Part shown: piece after piece, positions 27,001 to 42,000 of the stretch
How the letters are laid out: each line of letters begins with the position of its first letter
How positions within the stretch are numbered: position 1 is the stretch's first letter
Assembly: GCF_964355755.1 (NCBI RefSeq)
Contig: NC_092672.1
Coordinates: forward strand, 26,348,501-26,412,500
Direction of reading: 5' to 3'
DNA from: Antedon mediterranea
Taxonomy: Eukaryota; Echinodermata; Crinoidea; Comatulida; Antedonidae
Length of the DNA stretch: 64,000 nucleotides
The notes under the pieces: generated by a model
What the model was told of the DNA's origin: nothing
Database searches by the model: none
Seen by the model: only the letters and a program-made list of their open reading frames with translations
Made by a program: the position numbers and the translations under genes

Positions 27001-30000
27001 ACAAACAATAAAATTTGAATTATGTAAATGTTTCATAATAGTATAAATGCCTACAAAATAACAGGCAACACTTCACTCCCAATCATGAGACCATAAATCA
27101 TCTCTACAAATTATTTATTTTATGTTCACTATTTACGATATTCTAGAGATTATGAAGTACTGTAGAAACAATAATGTTATTACTGTACATGTATCTCTTC
27201 CAACTCTTTAGGAACTGATACAACTAAAAACTAGGCCTAGCCCCTACCTAGGAGGCCTAGGCTAGTAGGCATAGAAGAGAACTTCGCAAAAAGCAGACTC
27301 AGCTTGCTAACAATGCTAAGTTTTAAGGCATGGTATTCAAGATAAAGTTTAATTAGGAATTAATATATAGTTATAAGCCAGATGCAAAATGGAACTAGGC
27401 TAGCGTCACTATGCCTCTACTACAGTACTGTACAACTAAACCTAGGCTAGGTCTAGGCCTTCCTGAAGAGATAATCCGGGACACAGCTAGGCCTAACCTA
27501 GCTAGGCCTAGGCCTGCCTAGGGCCTACTAGGCTAGGCCATTTCATTTTGATGGCAAACACAAAAACAATTAAATATTACAAATCAACAATCCAAATTAA
27601 TCAAAATATATCTTACCTATTTCTAACTATTATATTTAACACAATTGTGTTTAAACTTTTTTAATATAGGCTATATGTTCGTTTTAACAATATAAAATTG
27701 CAAAGCAATATCGGGAGCAATACTAGGCTATAATATTACAAATCCAACATGGAGGTGTAACCACGTTGTTCTTTACTAATATGGCACGCAATCGTCGCCA
27801 AAAGTAACATAAATGCTGTAGGCCCAGACACAATTCACCACACTTTCACCATAAAGGTAGAGAGCGCATAAACATTTTTTCAATGGATGGCATAATCGTT
27901 TTTCTGTGCGCAATATTCTAACGTATGACGTGCGCTGCGGATAACCTAACTCGTCCGTAGTGACGAGTTCAAATCTAGTTATTGGTTAATTTTTCTCGAG
28001 TGGAATCGTTAAACCCTGTTTCCACAGACAGTTTATTGGTTAATATGGCTGTGGAAACATGGCCTATACTGTATGTCATTATATAAATATATTTGAATTC
28101 ATATTTTTGTAGGTTAGAGGTCATAACACATCCATTAGAAATTGTATACAATTCGAAAGCAATGCAGGGCATTACAGATTTCTTTAACACACACACAAAA
28201 ACTGGCTTGTCATCAAAACCATCAGAACTGAAACTGACGAGAGCGATGAGGGCCAGATATCAAGACTTCAAGAACCAAACAAGGCAGGAGATCATTAACA
28301 CAATGGATAGAATTATGGAAGGTGAAAATAAGGTACTGTGTACACAAACTTGGTTTTGGATTGGAGGTGAAGTACAGTAGTTGTGATTGTGGATCACAGG
28401 TTTCATATGGTCCTTTTGTTTACATTTTATTTAAAATTGGGATGGTTTGTGGGTTCCCATTTACTTTATTCAAATTAGCATCAGAATTTTGTCTGTTAAT
28501 ATATATTTAGCATTTCAAGGATTATATTTTCTATTTATTTTAATTCTGTAACAATGGGTAATAATTTAGCCTTTTAAACACAATAAAAAAGATAAGTTTA
28601 TTTTCCTTTAAATGATAATCTATTTTGTATATTGTATCTTTTTGTACACAGGGTGAGATCACCAGGTGGGATGTACACCTTGACATATCTGCTCCACAGA
28701 TTATCATACCAGACAGCTTCTATTCTAAAGATGCTACTTTAGTAAGTATCATTCTTCATAATAATTTTTAAAAAGTAACAGAATGTCTTTTATCAGCTGC
28801 GCAAACATAGCCTATTCTAATGACAGGGTTGTAGAAAAATATCATAATACTCATTTTCTTGTATAATCAGATATGTTATGCTCTGTTGGTTTCTTGTTTT
28901 AAGTTTCATAATATTTAAAGGTTGGTAAGGAAGTGACCATAAGCATGTCCACTATATGCATACATTTGACTGTGCCGATTAAAGTTATTAGAATTAATAA
29001 GCACTGTCAACCTTGCCAATAGAAAACAAGACATTATATGCACAATTGACCTTGCCAATAGAAATGAGTTTCCTGCATGGTTAACTGGGTCAATTGCCAC
29101 CACACCAAATATTGCCTATATCAAATTTAAATTGTCCATGTTAATAGCCTCATCCGATTGGTGTTCAAAGTGACTTATTACTTTATTTTAAGAGTATGGT
29201 TTTAATTATATTTTTTCTCTATTAGGTTGTTCTGGATTTTGGACATTTAGATCTGTCAAGTGCTACTGCCAAAGATAACTCCAAAAAAGAAGAACAACCT
29301 GAGAAGGTAGATGATGAGGAGGAGGATGAAGATGGTGAGTAATTATTAATAAAATTTTTATTATAATTATTGTTACTATAATAATACTCAATACTTACCT
29401 GTGTCAGAAAACAGACTAACTGCAATAAATATATTATAAAATGCTTGTTATTATTATATTTAATTTTTAATCTGTGATTATTCTTTTTATAAAATGTTTA
29501 TTTTATTTATTTCTCTATATTTATACTGGGTAACCTCTTCAGTCAAAGACTGGTCTCCCAGAGGGCCCAGTTGGTGATCAGTGGCTGTGATGTACTAATA
29601 CACCGGGGTAACCCCCTACTCGTCTCGAAAGATGTACTAGGTTCTTTAAAGTGCACATGAGCTAGTTGTGTACACTGGACCTACGGTTTATAGTTCTTAT
29701 CCGAGAAGACTCGTTCTACCACCAGAACCATGGAGTGAGTGAGCCTCGAACCCCTGCCGATGTTATGGCTACGTAATTACAGTTCCACTGTCTTAACCGC
29801 TCGACCACTCACTCACTCAACATGTTAATGTTTGATGTGTTTTTATGTATGTGATTGATATTGTAATTACAAAAAATGTTGTTAAAATACAATAATTTCA
29901 ACCCTCTGCTGCTTCTATGTTTTATTGTATCATCCTTTTTTGTTTGAATAAAGATATCGATTTCATGTGTATTATCATAAATATCATTCAATTAATTTAA

Positions 30001-33000
30001 TTTTAGGTGACCTTGATGAGGATTTTCAGACGCCTCCTAACGAGCTGGTTGATCCACCTAAAATTGTGGAAACGAGTGTTATGAGTGATGCAACATACAC
30101 TTCAACAGACAGTAGCCTCCTTACTGAAACTTCTGTTAGAGATCGTATGTATGATAGGTATGTACAGAATAATAAAAAGTCAAATAAAGCTTTTTTGCTA
30201 AAAACGACCTCTGGTGCCCATGTTCCATTTTATTTACCTCACTTTATTGTGTATGTTGGTGTGTGGTTCCCCACTCCTTCCTCACAAATAAGTTTGAAGT
30301 ACCTTCCCAATTCTTTTTTAAATAATGAGAGCCTGGTTGAGGAGAAATGAGGTTGATAAAGAATCTTGCTCTAAGGACTCAACACTGCAGTGATCTGATT
30401 GAAGCTTGAACTAACAACCTCTGGCTTGCAAGTCCAATGCTCACTGTGCCACACAATTATCTTTAAACAATAGTAATGGGCTCAAATTTAACGATTACCG
30501 TCCTTCCCATCTAACACACCCATATCCATGCATTATATCATCAATGTTATTTGTATGCGACACTAACAAGTACAATCCTTCAGTTGTTGACGTGGCTAGC
30601 CCAAAGATCCAATTAGTTTTCTGATGAGTGAATGAAACTGCTTTAATGACTTGTAAACAATTTTTGTGAGGCTCATATAATATAATACGATAAAAATATA
30701 CTGCATTAAGGTTCGTCAAAACATTGTGGTCCTCGGCAGAGTGAGGTAACAAAGTAGATTTAGAGTCTTTTTTTACTTACTTTTAGAGTAATTATTATTT
30801 TCTTTTGAATGTAGGTACAACCTAAACCTGTCAGATCTACAGATCATCATTGGTCGATCCAGTGACAACTGGCGAACTGTGTACACCAAACGATCCAACC
30901 ACATGCAAGTTGTTGAGAAGTTTAGTATCTCGATGCTTGTTGAGAGACGATTGGTCAACACAGCTGACCCACAATGGCCTAGCATGACATTCTCTGGAAA
31001 TCTACCATGTTTGTCGATGCATGTTAATGAAAAGAAGGTACATCTGTTCTTTGTAAACTTATAATGTGCATTTTGATGATTATACTAAATTGCTTTATTT
31101 TTCAATGTAATTATTATTTTGTTAATTACTAGGGGCCAAAGGCCTAAAGTAAATAAAGTCAGGCGATAAGCCTGAATGAATGAATTACTAGATATATGGA
31201 AAGGGTACAATAAATTTAGGCCTAACTGTTTGATTTCAATGCCAAAAAAAAAACAACAATGACAAGAAATATATTAAAACAGGTACTATAACGAAAAAAA
31301 AAAGTAACATGGCCATTGTGTGTTTAGTTTGTCCATTTATTAAACATCTCTGTATCCTACCATTCAATAATTGTGTTTATGATCCCCATTTTGGCCATTA
31401 AATGTTTTATCCAACCCTTCAATTTAAAGTTTGGATTTAATATTTTTAGCCTAACGATTTAATATTTTAGCCTAATATACTGTGGTACAATAGTGTGATA
31501 AACATACATGTTTTGTTTGTTATATTAGATACAAGCATTAGCTAATTGTTTTAAGCTGTTAGCTGGACCAGAACCACAAGGAGGTGCAATCAATATGGAT
31601 ATGTCCGAGCCTGACCTTAGCCAACCAATGATGTCAAGAGATATGAGTAAAAGGTAGGCTTATTATTATTCTTAAATGTTGATTGTCTTAACATTGTGTA
31701 CGAATCAAATAAAATTAATAATGATATGTTGGTAATTTTTAGTATGTCTTGGTTATTTAACTTTATTTAAAGAGGGTAATTACAAATGTAAACACCAAAT
31801 TAATTACATAAAAGTTTACTCCATAACAGTTTTTCAGCACATGTAAAGAATAATATGTTTCTAAGGATGCACGGAATGACTTTTCATCTTGACAGCTGCA
31901 AAAATGCATGGGAATCATCAAAACTGTTAGAGTTGTGTTATTATATAAATAATGCACAAGTCAGAGTGCGTTAGTGGAGATGCGGCGCACTCTAGGATAT
32001 TTTCAATGTTGCGACATGCACAAAATTTCCACTAACGTGTGAATTTAGACTTGTGCATTATTTGTTTTAAATCATGGATCTATGAACTATTTTCATTTTT
32101 ACCTTTTTGGGTGAAGACACCTAATAAAATATATGAAAATAATTAAAGTTTTATTAGTAAAATGGCAGTTTCTTTTCCTCATTTAACGCCTAATTTTTTT
32201 ACTTATTGGCTCTACCTCTTGAATAGAACAGTTGATCTTTCAACTCATGAGAATATATTCTCCATTCAACTATACATTCATAATTACGTATTTTATCTCT
32301 TTACAGTATATCTGACTTGGAAACAGTTTTTGCTCAAAGAGCTCAATCTTTAATGTTGGAGTCTCGCCTTTTGCTGGTGCACTTTTCTGTTGATAAAATG
32401 TCTTTGGACATACAGAGCAGTGGTAAGAAAAATATCAACATTCGGCCAGTTTCTAGGATTTACTTTCAATGATAAAGACCACTTTTAAACCATTTTTTGT
32501 TGCTGTATCCAAGTCGTTTACACACTTGACTATCATACAGAAAGACCCAGGTTCAATTTCTGATTTAACTCCAGTACATTGTAAATCTGTACCTGGTTGA
32601 AAAATACTAGGGAAGGTTAGGTGGTGTGGAAAGGAACTGGCCACCCTACCACATATGCCAAGGCTTGAGTAAATAAGCTCTAACAGCTCATTCCCCAAAT
32701 TCAGAGACTCTTTTCTTTAGGTTTAGGTGGGAACACGAACGCTAGTTGATCATACCCAGTACCGTTTTGATCGTACGATTAATCGGGAAACCACCTCACG
32801 ACAAATTCAGAGACTCTTTTCTTTATTATTTGGTTTTGATTTGATTTATTTCTAAAGCTCTGTCTACACTATCGATTATTGGACAAAAAAATGTGGACAT
32901 GATGATCATATCACCACTTTTTTGTGTAGACAGAGCTTTACATCACATATAACATGACTTTGTCAGTTTATATTTCTTTTTATTGCAGGTCGTTGTATTG

Positions 33001-36000
33001 TTGAATGTCAAGTATCGGGTGTACGAACCAACCTTACAAAGCGTCCTTTCGACACGTCGCTCTCACTAACAATTCACGGATTGCTACTGATAGATGCACT
33101 TCAGCAATTTGGACCAGACTTTGAACTTTTGCTGGCCTCTCATAAAGAAGTCAGGTAAGAAAATAACATCGCATTCAAATCATCACAAAGTGAAAGTTTT
33201 TTTAATTGAAATAACTTCCCAAATAGGTTTTAAAATATTTATATTTTTGTAGTAACTTTAATTTTTTAATCTATATATATATATCTATTTAATATCTTTT
33301 AATTATTTACGGCAGAACTTCGATTAAGGAGACACCATTGAAACCCAGCAGCTGTGTTCCCTTAATAGTGGTGTTGTTCTATATATGTTAAAACATATGT
33401 TGCCCCTCATTGGTTTGGCAGGAAAGTGTTGTCTTATTAGAGGTGACCCCAAATAGTGAATTTATTTTGAAAATACATTGTGTTAAATTTTCTAAAAAAA
33501 GATCTCTCTGACATTAGTATTTCTTTTTGTTTTGTTTAGCATGGATGTCCCTAGTGGTAGCATTATGGACAGTACCCCTAATTCACCATTTTCAGCCGCA
33601 TCACCGGTTTCTGCTCACTCTCCGAATTCCTCTCGGTCTCTGACATCACCAGCAGAGGCTATGATAGCTAGTGCAAGTCAACCACAGTCACTTCTTTCTA
33701 CTGCTGTTTCGCTTATTTCTAATGAGTTATTAGGTACCGTAATGATTTAATATTTTTTTTCTTATACTATGACGTTATCCAAATTCCTTCACTTGCACTG
33801 ATGAAGGGCTAGTGTTGCCCGAAAGCTCTGCTAACTTTTCTGGCTGTTTTACTTATCGTTTTGATTTAGCATTTCGCTTTTTTTTTTGTATCTCTATTGA
33901 GATCCAACCACTGATACCCACAGCATTGTCATTTTTTCAGTAATTTGCCTTTGGATTTATATATATATATCTGTAACGGCAAATTACTCCCTCAAATTTG
34001 CATGTTGTCCCCACACTAAAATGATCAAATCTTCTTCTAGGTCACAATGCAAAGACGTAAATGCAACATAAGCTATTTGACCAATTTGAAGAAACCGGTC
34101 ATCCAACCCTCACTTGCAATTGGTCAAAGTGCTTGATTTGCCTGTATGTCCTTGCATTACATTCTAGTGAGAATCAAGTTTACGTTTTCTTTCACAGATA
34201 GTTCAGCTAAAAATATTTTTATATTATCCATGGAATTAACTACAAAGGCTTTAAAAAAATAATTTGAATTAAATGTTGAAACAAAAAATATTTGATTACA
34301 TTATTATTATGTAAATATTTGTTCCTTACTCCAACAGGTACGCTTCCTTCAGAGTCCAGTTCAAGAGACATGTCATCTGATCATGTGACATCTACCAAGA
34401 AGTTCTTGCCCCCTATGGGTGAAGACTCAGAAGCATTGATTACTATTGAGTTAGACTTGATCAGTCCAGACTGCCCAACAAACTCATCTGCTGAAGGTGC
34501 TAGGCAAATAGCAAATGTGCAGTTCAACAACCTTGATGTCATTGGTATGCCAAACAAGACATTTCTTCAAAAGCTTAAGCTTAAAATAGAACTTTGAACC
34601 TTAAGAGTACATTGCACAATTATTAACATTTTCAATTCCTTTTCTAGCTAATCAAGACACAATGATTGAGTTGTTAGCATTTTTTAAACGCGCTTTCCCA
34701 GATCAACCATTAACTTCTGATAAAACATCAAAAACAGATCTTAACCAAAGCAGTACTTTACAGGTAAGGGTTAGCTTGGTACTTGGTACTCTATTTAAAT
34801 TGATGTAATTCCTTTTTATTTATATAATATGGAGCGGATTGCTATAAAAAAAAGTCTTAACTGATGGTCTTAACTCCCAGATTAAATCTTGCTTTATCTA
34901 ATAGTCTTACTAAAGCCACCCCTGTTAGATCATTGCCATAAAACAGTCTTAGGTATGGCCGTGTACAGTAATAAATTGAGGGTGCACTCCACCCATAGAA
35001 TACCAAATAAGGTAATGTTTGTCATGCTTGCTCAATCATAAAAGTGCATACAGGACATTTTTATGAGAGAAAATCTATTCTATATAAAGATCCTCATTAT
35101 TATTTGATTTAACACTCATTCAATGTGTTGTCTTTCACGATCAATAATACGTAATAAGCAACGCCATATGGACAAAAAGAGAGGTTTAAGGCTGTTTTAA
35201 GACGTCCCTCGAGTAGGCTTTAATTGTTAAGACTGCTTACAGGTTAGACCTTGGTATAGAAATGGTCTATAATAAAGACTACTTCCTACGCTACAAATTA
35301 TAGCCGGCTAAGCGCTAAGACCGTTTATAGCAATCCGCCCCTGGTGTTAAAATTAATTGTTAATTGAAAATCAATATAAAACCATTACATTTACATTAAA
35401 TGAAATATTACCAATTCATTTTGTTGTTTGATAATACTTACTTATACCAAACTATAGCTTATCACAAAACAGAGAAATTTCATATTAGAAAATAACTGAA
35501 CATCTTATTCGTTTAAGATGGTTGCTGAGTCGTCTACTCGTACTGATGTTTCTGCTGATTTTAATTGTTTAAATGTTGTGTTAGTTCGTCGCCATGGGAA
35601 AAAAGAGGGAAAAAAAGTTGCTACAGCAACTATAAGTAATTTCCATGTACAGTCCATTTTTGGTAAGTTTGTTTATTTTATTAACCACTTTTTTAACCTT
35701 AAGTTTCTTTGACAATTTTCACCTTAACAATTTCTTTTTTAATTCATTGTCAACCGATAGAATAATACATTATCAACACAGTTGGCCGTGCCAATAACCA
35801 CTGCCGATAACAACCAGTACTAAAAACATTTCTCAATCACAATATTGTTTGTAACCATCTGTATTCCAAACTATGGTCATCCTCTGTCTGTTTGGATTCT
35901 TTTTAGCCTTTCAACTAAAAGTTTACAGTTAATTTAGAAATTACTTTATTTTAAAATCTGGACATTGCTAAAATATTTTAGAAAATTTATTTTCACTAAT

Positions 36001-39000
36001 CTAAATTCCTACAGGAGACGAGATAACAGTAGAAGGATCACTTGGAGGCATGCAGTTAGTTGACTTGACAGCTTCAGGAAAGCATAAGAAAGTCTTAAGT
36101 GTTGGGCAGGATCCTATAGCTGAAGACTCTGGTTCTTTATCCTCCACAAGTCTTTCAAACAGTTTCAACAGAAGTGGTATTGATGTGTATCGTTCTGCAA
36201 TTGATGCTTCCGTGTTTGCAGTTAGCTTAGAAGATAAGGAATCACAAGCCTTCACTTTTTCTGTGAAAAAAATGACAAGTTTGTCATATACACCTACTCC
36301 CCATGTTTCAGCTTTCAAAAGCGTAGGAGGAATGCGCACATCTAGTGCCTTAGGAAATGCTCCACTAACTTTCTACGAAGAAGAACAAGAGGAAATATTG
36401 GAAGTTTCAATTCATTTAGCATCACTCTGTTACACACATGCTCCTAAATTTTTAAATGAGCTCAGTATGTGTGTTAATGAATTTCAAAGCTCTGCCATGA
36501 ATGCCGCGAATTCCCTTCAGAAGGTCGCTGCTGAAGCAGCAAAAGATTTTATGCGACAGAAATCAGAATTCGCAAATGTACCATTCACACCAAATGTAAC
36601 CGACTGTAATGAGTCTCCAATTAAGTTGGGTAGCAAAAGTTACAATACAACGATACATGAAGAAGAACAGTCAGAATCAACGACACGGTTAAAGCTAAGC
36701 GTTATAATGGAAACTCCAATAACGGTCTTTCCACGCTCACCTGAGAGTAGCGAAGTTCTTATTGGACACCTCGGAAATATTACAATAAAAAATTATGAAG
36801 AATTAAAACATTTTAATGTTGGTGCAGAAAACGAGGATAAAACCGATGGATTTTATATATCAATTAAAGATATTAATTTATTTTCTTTTAATAATGAGGA
36901 TGCTAAATCACGGAGCGGCAGTATGTCGGAATCAAAAGCAAGAAGCAATAGTTTTAATGATGCACAGAATCGTGCCAGCTCAGTAGCTAGTTACGATTTT
37001 ACTAGTTCAGCGTATAAAGGCACACCCGTCCTCCACGACACATCTCTTGAACTATCAATTGTGAAGCAGCAAGCAGTACTGACAACATTTCTTGATCACA
37101 ATGATGACTGCCATGTGGATGGCGAGTTTATGCAAGAAGCATTGTTAATAACTGTTGGCGGTAAAATTGTGAAGCCGTTAAAGGTTGCCCTCTCAAAACA
37201 TGTCTATGAACAAGTGTTTGAAACTTTGGATAACATCACATACCAAGATGTTACAAAGGAGAAAAAAGCAAGTCCGCAGAAATCAATGAATGATTCAGTT
37301 TTTGGTCTTGATGGACACTCTCTGCCATCTGACCAATGGTCATCTTCTGACAAAATGGAATCAAGTGAATCTGAAAGTTTCACAAGGCTTCATGCAAACT
37401 TCGATATCCCAGAGTTCACTTTAGAACTACAAGGAGATCTTACCGATGGTGCTCAAGGTCTAGTCAGTTTATCTTTCCAAAACTTTTCTGTTAGATTTAA
37501 GAAGGATAACCGATACATTGCAGAATGTGATGTTTCATTACAATACCTTGAAATGGTTGATCTATTAGTAGATGCACATTCAAAACATCGATATCTTATG
37601 GTATCCAGAAGGAACATCACTAACCCATCCCCTGTACCTTTGAAGATGGTGCAATCAACCTCTTGTCCAACGATATCTGGACTTTTGGCACCAGTTGCCA
37701 TGATGCCTGGATCTCTGCCATCAAATCTCAATGTCGAAACAAGCCCAATGATGAAGAAACAATCCACTTCAATACGAATGCCTGCTAGAGCTACTTGTAG
37801 TGGTGTTCCATCTACTCCGCCACCTTCTCCTGATGCACATTCAATGTCACCCTTAAATGAATCACAAACTTCCCAAGATGCACTTGTGCAAATTAATATG
37901 CAGTTGATAGACAAGAACTCTCCAGATTTTGCAACTAAACATAAAAGTGTAAGTACTATTCTGTAAATTATTAATCTAAATTTGATGTGCCCAAATATGG
38001 TAGTGATGCCCAAATATGGTAGTGATATGCCCAAATATGGCAGTGATAGACAATTATAAATAATTTCTCGTGCCAATGAGTTTGCGCCTATTATCCGATA
38101 TTTCTGTCTCAAAACAGACATCATCATATTCCTATGGGCACCTTTTTTTTACACATAAAGTTTGATCTGTAGACAGAGCTTAATTCCTTTTTGCATTGGT
38201 TACGGTTATTGGTTTTCTTTCATTAACATTGACTGCTTTTAATGCTAAGAAAGAAATTGTAACATCTTTTCCAATATATTTATTCTATAGTTAGCAGAAA
38301 TGTAATTCATCTTGTTCACTTCATAGTTTTGGTCTTAATGAGATGACAATAAATTATTTGGCATTTACACAATAATTTTCATAACTCTTATTTGTAATAT
38401 ATATAGATCAATCGTTTAATAGATGTAGACTTCAATGCACTGGACACTACCATCAATCTACAAACTCTCGTAGTGTTGCTTGATTTTCTTGGTATGGGGG
38501 CTAAACCAGCTCCTGCGTCCTCAATGAGTACATCAATGACCAGTGAACAGTCACAAGAAATGTCAGCACAGGGTACTAGTACTCAAGATGAATCAGGTAT
38601 CAAATTGTCTTGCTTTCAGGTATAGCCAGTGCAATGGTCAAGTAAACTTTACAGTCGAACCCATTCCTTTGGGATACCCCTATTCTGAGGACACTTCTAT
38701 TAAGGGGACACTTTCCCATGAATTGAAGAGGAATGTTTAAACACTATAGACCATTCCTATGGAACACTTCTATTAAGGGGAAACTTTCCCATGAATTGAA
38801 GAGGAATGTTTAAACACTATAGACCATTCCTATGGAACACTTCTATTAAGGGGAAACTTTCCCATGAATTGAAGAGGAATGTTTAAACACTATAGACCAT
38901 TCCTATTTATGGAATACTTCTATTAAGGGGAAACTTTCCCATGAATTCAAGAGGAATGTTTAAACACTATAGACCATTCCTATTTATGGAATACTTCTAT

Positions 39001-42000
39001 TAAGGGGAAACCTTCCCATGAATTGAAGAGGAATGTTTAAACACTATAGACCATTCCTATTTATGGAACACTTCTATTAAGGGGACACTTTCCCATGAAT
39101 TCAAGAGGAATGTTTAAACACTATAGACCATTCCTATGGAACACTTCTATTAAGGGGACACTTTCCCATGAATTCAAGAGGAATGTTTAAACACTATAGA
39201 CCATTCCTATTTATGGAACACTTCTATTAAGGGGACACTTTCCCATGAATTGAAGAGGAATGTTTAAACACTATAGACCATTCCTATATGGAATACTTCT
39301 ATTAAGGGGAAACTTTCCCATGAATTCAAGAGGAATGTTTAAACACTATAGACCATTCCTATATGGAACACTTCTATTAAGGGGACACTTTCCCATGAAT
39401 TCAAGAGGAATGTTTAAACACTATAGACCATTCCTATATGGAATACTTCTATTAAGGGGACACTTTCCCATGAATTCAAGAGGAGTGTTTAATCACTATA
39501 GACCATTCCTATTTATGGAATACTTCTATTAAGGGGACACTTTCCCATGAATTGAAGAGGAATGTTTAAACACTACAGACCATTCCTATTTATGGAATAC
39601 TTCTATTAATGGGACACTTTCCCATGAATTGAAGAGGAATGTTTAAACACTACAGACCATTATTCCTATTTACCAAACTCTTCTATTAATGGGACACTTT
39701 CCCATGAATTGAAGAGGAATGTTTAAACACTACAGACCATTATTCCTATTTACCAAACTCTTCTATTATGGGGACACTTTCCCATGAAGACGAATGTTTA
39801 AACACTAAGGACTATACCATTTCTATTTAGGGAACACCCCTATTAAGGGTACTCTTTACTAGGTCCTGACAGTGTAGGGGTTCTACAAAATTTCATTCCA
39901 AATGCATCTTTTATTGAAAAAAGCTGAACACTGCATTTGAATCTTCATTTATTATCTATTTAACGAGAGAATAAAGAGAAGAACACTGAATTCTGTGTTT
40001 ATCTTGGACAAAACAACTAGACTAATTCTCCAACACTTTTACCAAGAAATTATTCATTTTATTGCCAATCACAATATAAATACTAGACTGTATGTATTTG
40101 AAAAAAAAAAATATATATATTTTTGGGGTTCGATACCATTTTGAAGAGTCCCTGCCATTTGGCATTGCTTTGTGGTCGCCATATAGTACTTTAGAATGTC
40201 TAAAATGTGTACTGCTGTTTACATTGTTGTTCACCATCTACTGTATCTGTGTTTCTATCAATCAATGATCAATAATGTTGTTTTTATTTAGTGAGCAATG
40301 AAGAAGCAAACACAGAAATCAATATTCGTATCCAGTCACTATCTTTATTGCTAAATAAACCATCGTATGAGCTAGCAAAGGCCAATGTTTCTGGTATAAC
40401 GACGCATCTGTCGCTCGTTCAGGGCAATGTGGCCATAGAGGGCAGTCTTGGCAGCATGATGCTATTGGATTTAACACCTACTGGTCATACATATCCAGAG
40501 AAATTTGTTACCAGAGGGGATGAGGCACTAGGATTCAAGATCTTTAAGTAAATATTGGGTGTTTTTTTATTTATGTAGAAAAGTATTTTAGAATAGAAAG
40601 TTCACAATTCTCTCACAATGTAGAAGACAATAGACGCCTTTATTTATAATTTTGGAAAGATATCAATCTAGTTCACTGGACTTACTTGTTTAGTAAACAG
40701 TGACGTTTCACGACCTATCCAGGTTGTATCATCAGGCCGAAAGATGGAATTGTGGCGTTTGGTCAGTGACGGGGTCAAGGAGCTGACCAAACACTACAAT
40801 TCCAGTGGACCCAGTGTACAGGACCACAATATTCACACTGGTAGTCAATCCCCTACTCTATGTACCAAGTTCCTTATTGTGCATGGAAAGTATGTACACT
40901 CCAACAGATTTGTGTCTCATCCAAAAGATGACATTAGAGTCTTGCATAAGGACAAGAACTATGGCACCGACAGGTCTCAAACCTATACCTCTCGCATGCT
41001 AGTTTAATATTCCTTATTATTACCCCATCGTTCTAAAAACATGTTTATAAAACATTTGGCAACACATTACTGATGGTTAACATTTTTAAAATTGTATTTT
41101 ATTCTAGGTATGGGAAGCCTGATCCTGATCTGCAGAGACAATTTGATATCAGTATTAATCTACGCATGTCTTCCGTGTGTTACATACACACACACCGCTT
41201 CCAAATGGAACTGCTTGCATTTGCACAACACTTCAATACTCTACAAGACATGCTGGGCCGTATGAGGGCAGCATCTGATGGTCAACAAGTAAGTGCTTTA
41301 GACTTAGCCATTCTGAAGCTTTTGTTTTTCTGCATCTTCTTTTGTTCAATGGGTGTCAATTTGTAATGGCATATATAGCGTCTATACAGGTAGGTATCTC
41401 ACTCATAGACTACCAACATTTATGTAATTTGCAGTACTGTCAGTACTTTCAAATTTGGAGTATAGGTTTAAAATTGGAGTTCAAATGGTTAACACCAACT
41501 CAATAGTTTTGGATAATACAAATGACATCTTTAAACTTACTGTGGTATTTAATACAGTACTATTGATACCATTCTTTTAAGACCTAGTTGTGAAGGTTGA
41601 GTGATTACTCGCTCCCCACCTTGACACAGTTTTAGTGGTTTCACGTTTCACGACTGATAATGCATTAATTGATCTGACATTAGGCCGTCGGTCGTCGCAA
41701 ATGCTTCCTAACTCATGATCTATCAATCATCTATGTGTTGGCAGTGGTCTACCAAAAGTGTATGAATCCTATCGTGTCATAAATGTAACCAAAAAACTTT
41801 CTTTACTTTTATAAGAAAAAATAAAACACTCCAACCATCACCACATATTTGTACAATAATTCATACAATTTATTTCTTTCTTTTTTTAACTAGAATTAGA
41901 ATTTTACAGTTTTTGAATTTTACATTTGTTTGAATTTTACATCAATGTTTACACCTAAAATTTAACCAAAGTATCACATTACATTCAAGTTACTGGTTGG

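Noticed and set aside
37949-37966. Stop codon ending VPS13D at 37966
   Set aside because: The donor AAAAGT|GTAAGT and the matching exon at 38407 (INRLIDVDFN) show the protein continues.
37453-38127. 224-codon minus-strand ORF
   Set aside because: Antisense to VPS13D exon 19, whose + frame has clear homology and phases; the reverse frame has no recognisable domain.
39260-39532. 90-codon ORF with repeated FKHYRPFLYG
   Set aside because: It is generated by the 74-80 bp minisatellite; frames open and close with unit-length changes and no start context is conserved.
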